Shown here piece by piece: positions 5,484 to 6,361 of a stretch of 6,361 nt of DNA (position 1 is its first letter; every line of letters starts with the position of its first letter). A program made the position numbers and the translations under genes. The notes beneath the pieces are model-generated. The model saw only the letters and a list, made by a program, of their open reading frames with translations. It was not told the origin of the DNA and made no database searches. Origin of the DNA: Anaerolineae bacterium (GTDB taxonomy: Bacteria > Chloroflexota > Anaerolineae > Anaerolineales > Villigracilaceae); the NCBI GenBank assembly GCA_003484265.1, contig DNDO01000246.1, forward strand, positions 1-6,361. The letters run 5' to 3'.

Positions 5484-6361
5484 CTAATCCCGCGCCGATG
5501 ATCTATCGTACCAGTCCAACACTCGTAAAGCGCGCAGTGTGTTCCAGCGGCTTGGCTGACCCTCGTCCACGCCTGGTTCGGCGACCACTTCATCGGGGTG
5601 GACGATGCCCAGCGCCCAACGACCAGACACGTCGCGCTTCGATGCGATGATCTCGATCGCTTCTTTCATACGTGGATCCGGCTTGACGCCTGCAGCACGC
5701 AGATAGTCCAATCCACGCAGAATGTCGTAGCGCCATCCGGCTGGGTAGGAGAACTGAGTCCAGACCGGACCATCCTTGCGATCGTACTCAATGGCTTCAC
5801 CGGTCGACAGCCTTTTGAAGAGGCGGCGTTCAAGCAGGTATTCCTGACCGCGTTCACGGGCAGCCTCCACCGCGGGCGAGCCGCCTGTTGCGCGCTCGAA
5901 TTCCAGCAAACCTTCGAGCACGTCGATGGTGGTATGGAAGGAGCCGCGGGTAGAGCCGTGTTCATGGTCGCAGTTCCAGCCGCCGTCCGCCATCTGCTCG
6001 CCCAACAGCCGCTCAACGATGGGTTGCATATCTTCGCCAAAGTACGCGCCGATGGTGACCACGCGGCCGTTGATGCAGGGCTCCACCTCGCCCTCGAAGA
6101 AAGGCTTGTGCCACCAACTGATGTCCTCGTCTTTGGGCAGATCTTCTTGGGGGATGTTCATCAGCCACTGAATGTTCTTGCGCACACGGGCGACCGCCGT
6201 TTTGGCTTGCTCGCTGGCGGGGTCGAGCCCCATGTCATGCAATAGCAGCAAGGTGCGCAGGGATGTGTACTCGGGGAACCTCGCCTCGCCTCCAGGCCAA
6301 GTGCCTCCTTCGGTTTGGGCAGCGAGCAGCGCCGCGCCCCAGAATCGGTCATACAGTGGCT
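5484..6361 (-). CDS. Squalene-cyclase-like alpha/alpha-toroid protein (5'-truncated by window edge)
   Basis: The frame is open from the right edge for 291 residues to the TAG at 5486-5484; no start codon needs to be assumed inside the window, as TTG and ATG codons near 6251-6231 are internal to continuous homologous-looking sequence. The protein shows repeats of the prenyltransferase/squalene-oxidase type: AAQTEGGTWPGG (13-24), EQMADGGWNCDHEHG (121-135), GSFHTTIDVLEGLLEFE (139-155) and SGRWAL (245-250). Conserved-looking blocks also include WWHKPFFEGEVEPCINGR (82-99), RRLFKRLSTGE (178-188) and a final PSRWNTLRALRVLDWYDR. The DXDD catalytic motif of squalene-hopene cyclases is absent from the visible part, and the protein appears about half the size of a full cyclase. 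It is therefore probably a member of an uncharacterised single-barrel family, often annotated as prenyltransferase or squalene cyclase, rather than a true hopene synthase. The gene looks more G+C-rich than its neighbours. Confidence 0.8.
   Translation of the reverse strand, partial: PLYDRFWGAALLAAQTEGGTWPGGEARFPEYTSLRTLLLLHDMGLDPASEQAKTAVARVRKNIQWLMNIPQEDLPKDEDISWWHKPFFEGEVEPCINGRVVTIGAYFGEDMQPIVERLLGEQMADGGWNCDHEHGSTRGSFHTTIDVLEGLLEFERATGGSPAVEAARERGQEYLLERRLFKRLSTGEAIEYDRKDGPVWTQFSYPAGWRYDILRGLDYLRAAGVKPDPRMKEAIEIIASKRDVSGRWALGIVHPDEVVAEPGVDEGQPSRWNTLRALRVLDWYDRSSARD

Noticed and set aside
5598..6245. Plus-strand open frame of 215 codons opposite the cyclase-like gene
   Set aside because: The opposite strand carries a coherent repeat protein; long antisense frames are expected in G+C-rich coding DNA and this one resembles no family.

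Overview
This 6.4 kb window is a dense stretch of bacterial chromosome in which every supported gene lies on the minus strand, so transcription runs from position 6361 towards 1. Gene content fits a member of the Chloroflexota, possibly an Anaerolineae-type organism: a long-form HisG, a UbiE-type methyltransferase, a stand-alone 5'-3' exonuclease of the GD(S/T)ADG type, an HhH-HEAT protein and a squalene-cyclase-like toroid protein. That placement is inferred from remembered protein resemblance, not from a search.

Layout from right to left. (1) 6361-5484: C-terminal part of a stand-alone alpha/alpha-barrel protein related to squalene cyclases; its N-terminus lies outside the window. (2) 5408-1282: a probable five-gene operon encoding a VOC/glyoxalase-fold protein, a 12-helix MFS permease, an HhH-HEAT protein, a 5'-3' exonuclease (PIN/FEN type) and a UbiE/MenG-like methyltransferase. 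The MFS/HhH-HEAT and HhH-HEAT/exonuclease junctions are both ATGA stop-start overlaps, indicating translational coupling; the other gaps are 34 and 24 bp. (3) 1245-1062: a control region with a consensus-like sigma-70 promoter, a 30-codon leader peptide containing His-Leu-His-His-His-His, mutually exclusive RNA arms, and an intrinsic terminator. (4) 983-1: hisG, first gene of a probable his operon, running off the left edge close to its natural C-terminus.

The most interesting element is the complete-looking histidine attenuator in front of hisG. All expected parts are present: promoter, His-rich leader peptide, protector arm, antiterminator arm complementary to the terminator's 5' arm, and the terminator with its U-tract. 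The predicted transcription start lies only about four bases before the leader peptide's start codon, so the peptide would be read from a nearly leaderless RNA without a Shine-Dalgarno site. A second point of interest is the coupling of an HhH-HEAT protein to a flap-type exonuclease, which suggests an uncharacterised DNA-processing pair. There is no sign of CRISPR arrays, insertion sequences, tRNA or rRNA genes, and no gene-free stretch exceeds 300 bp.
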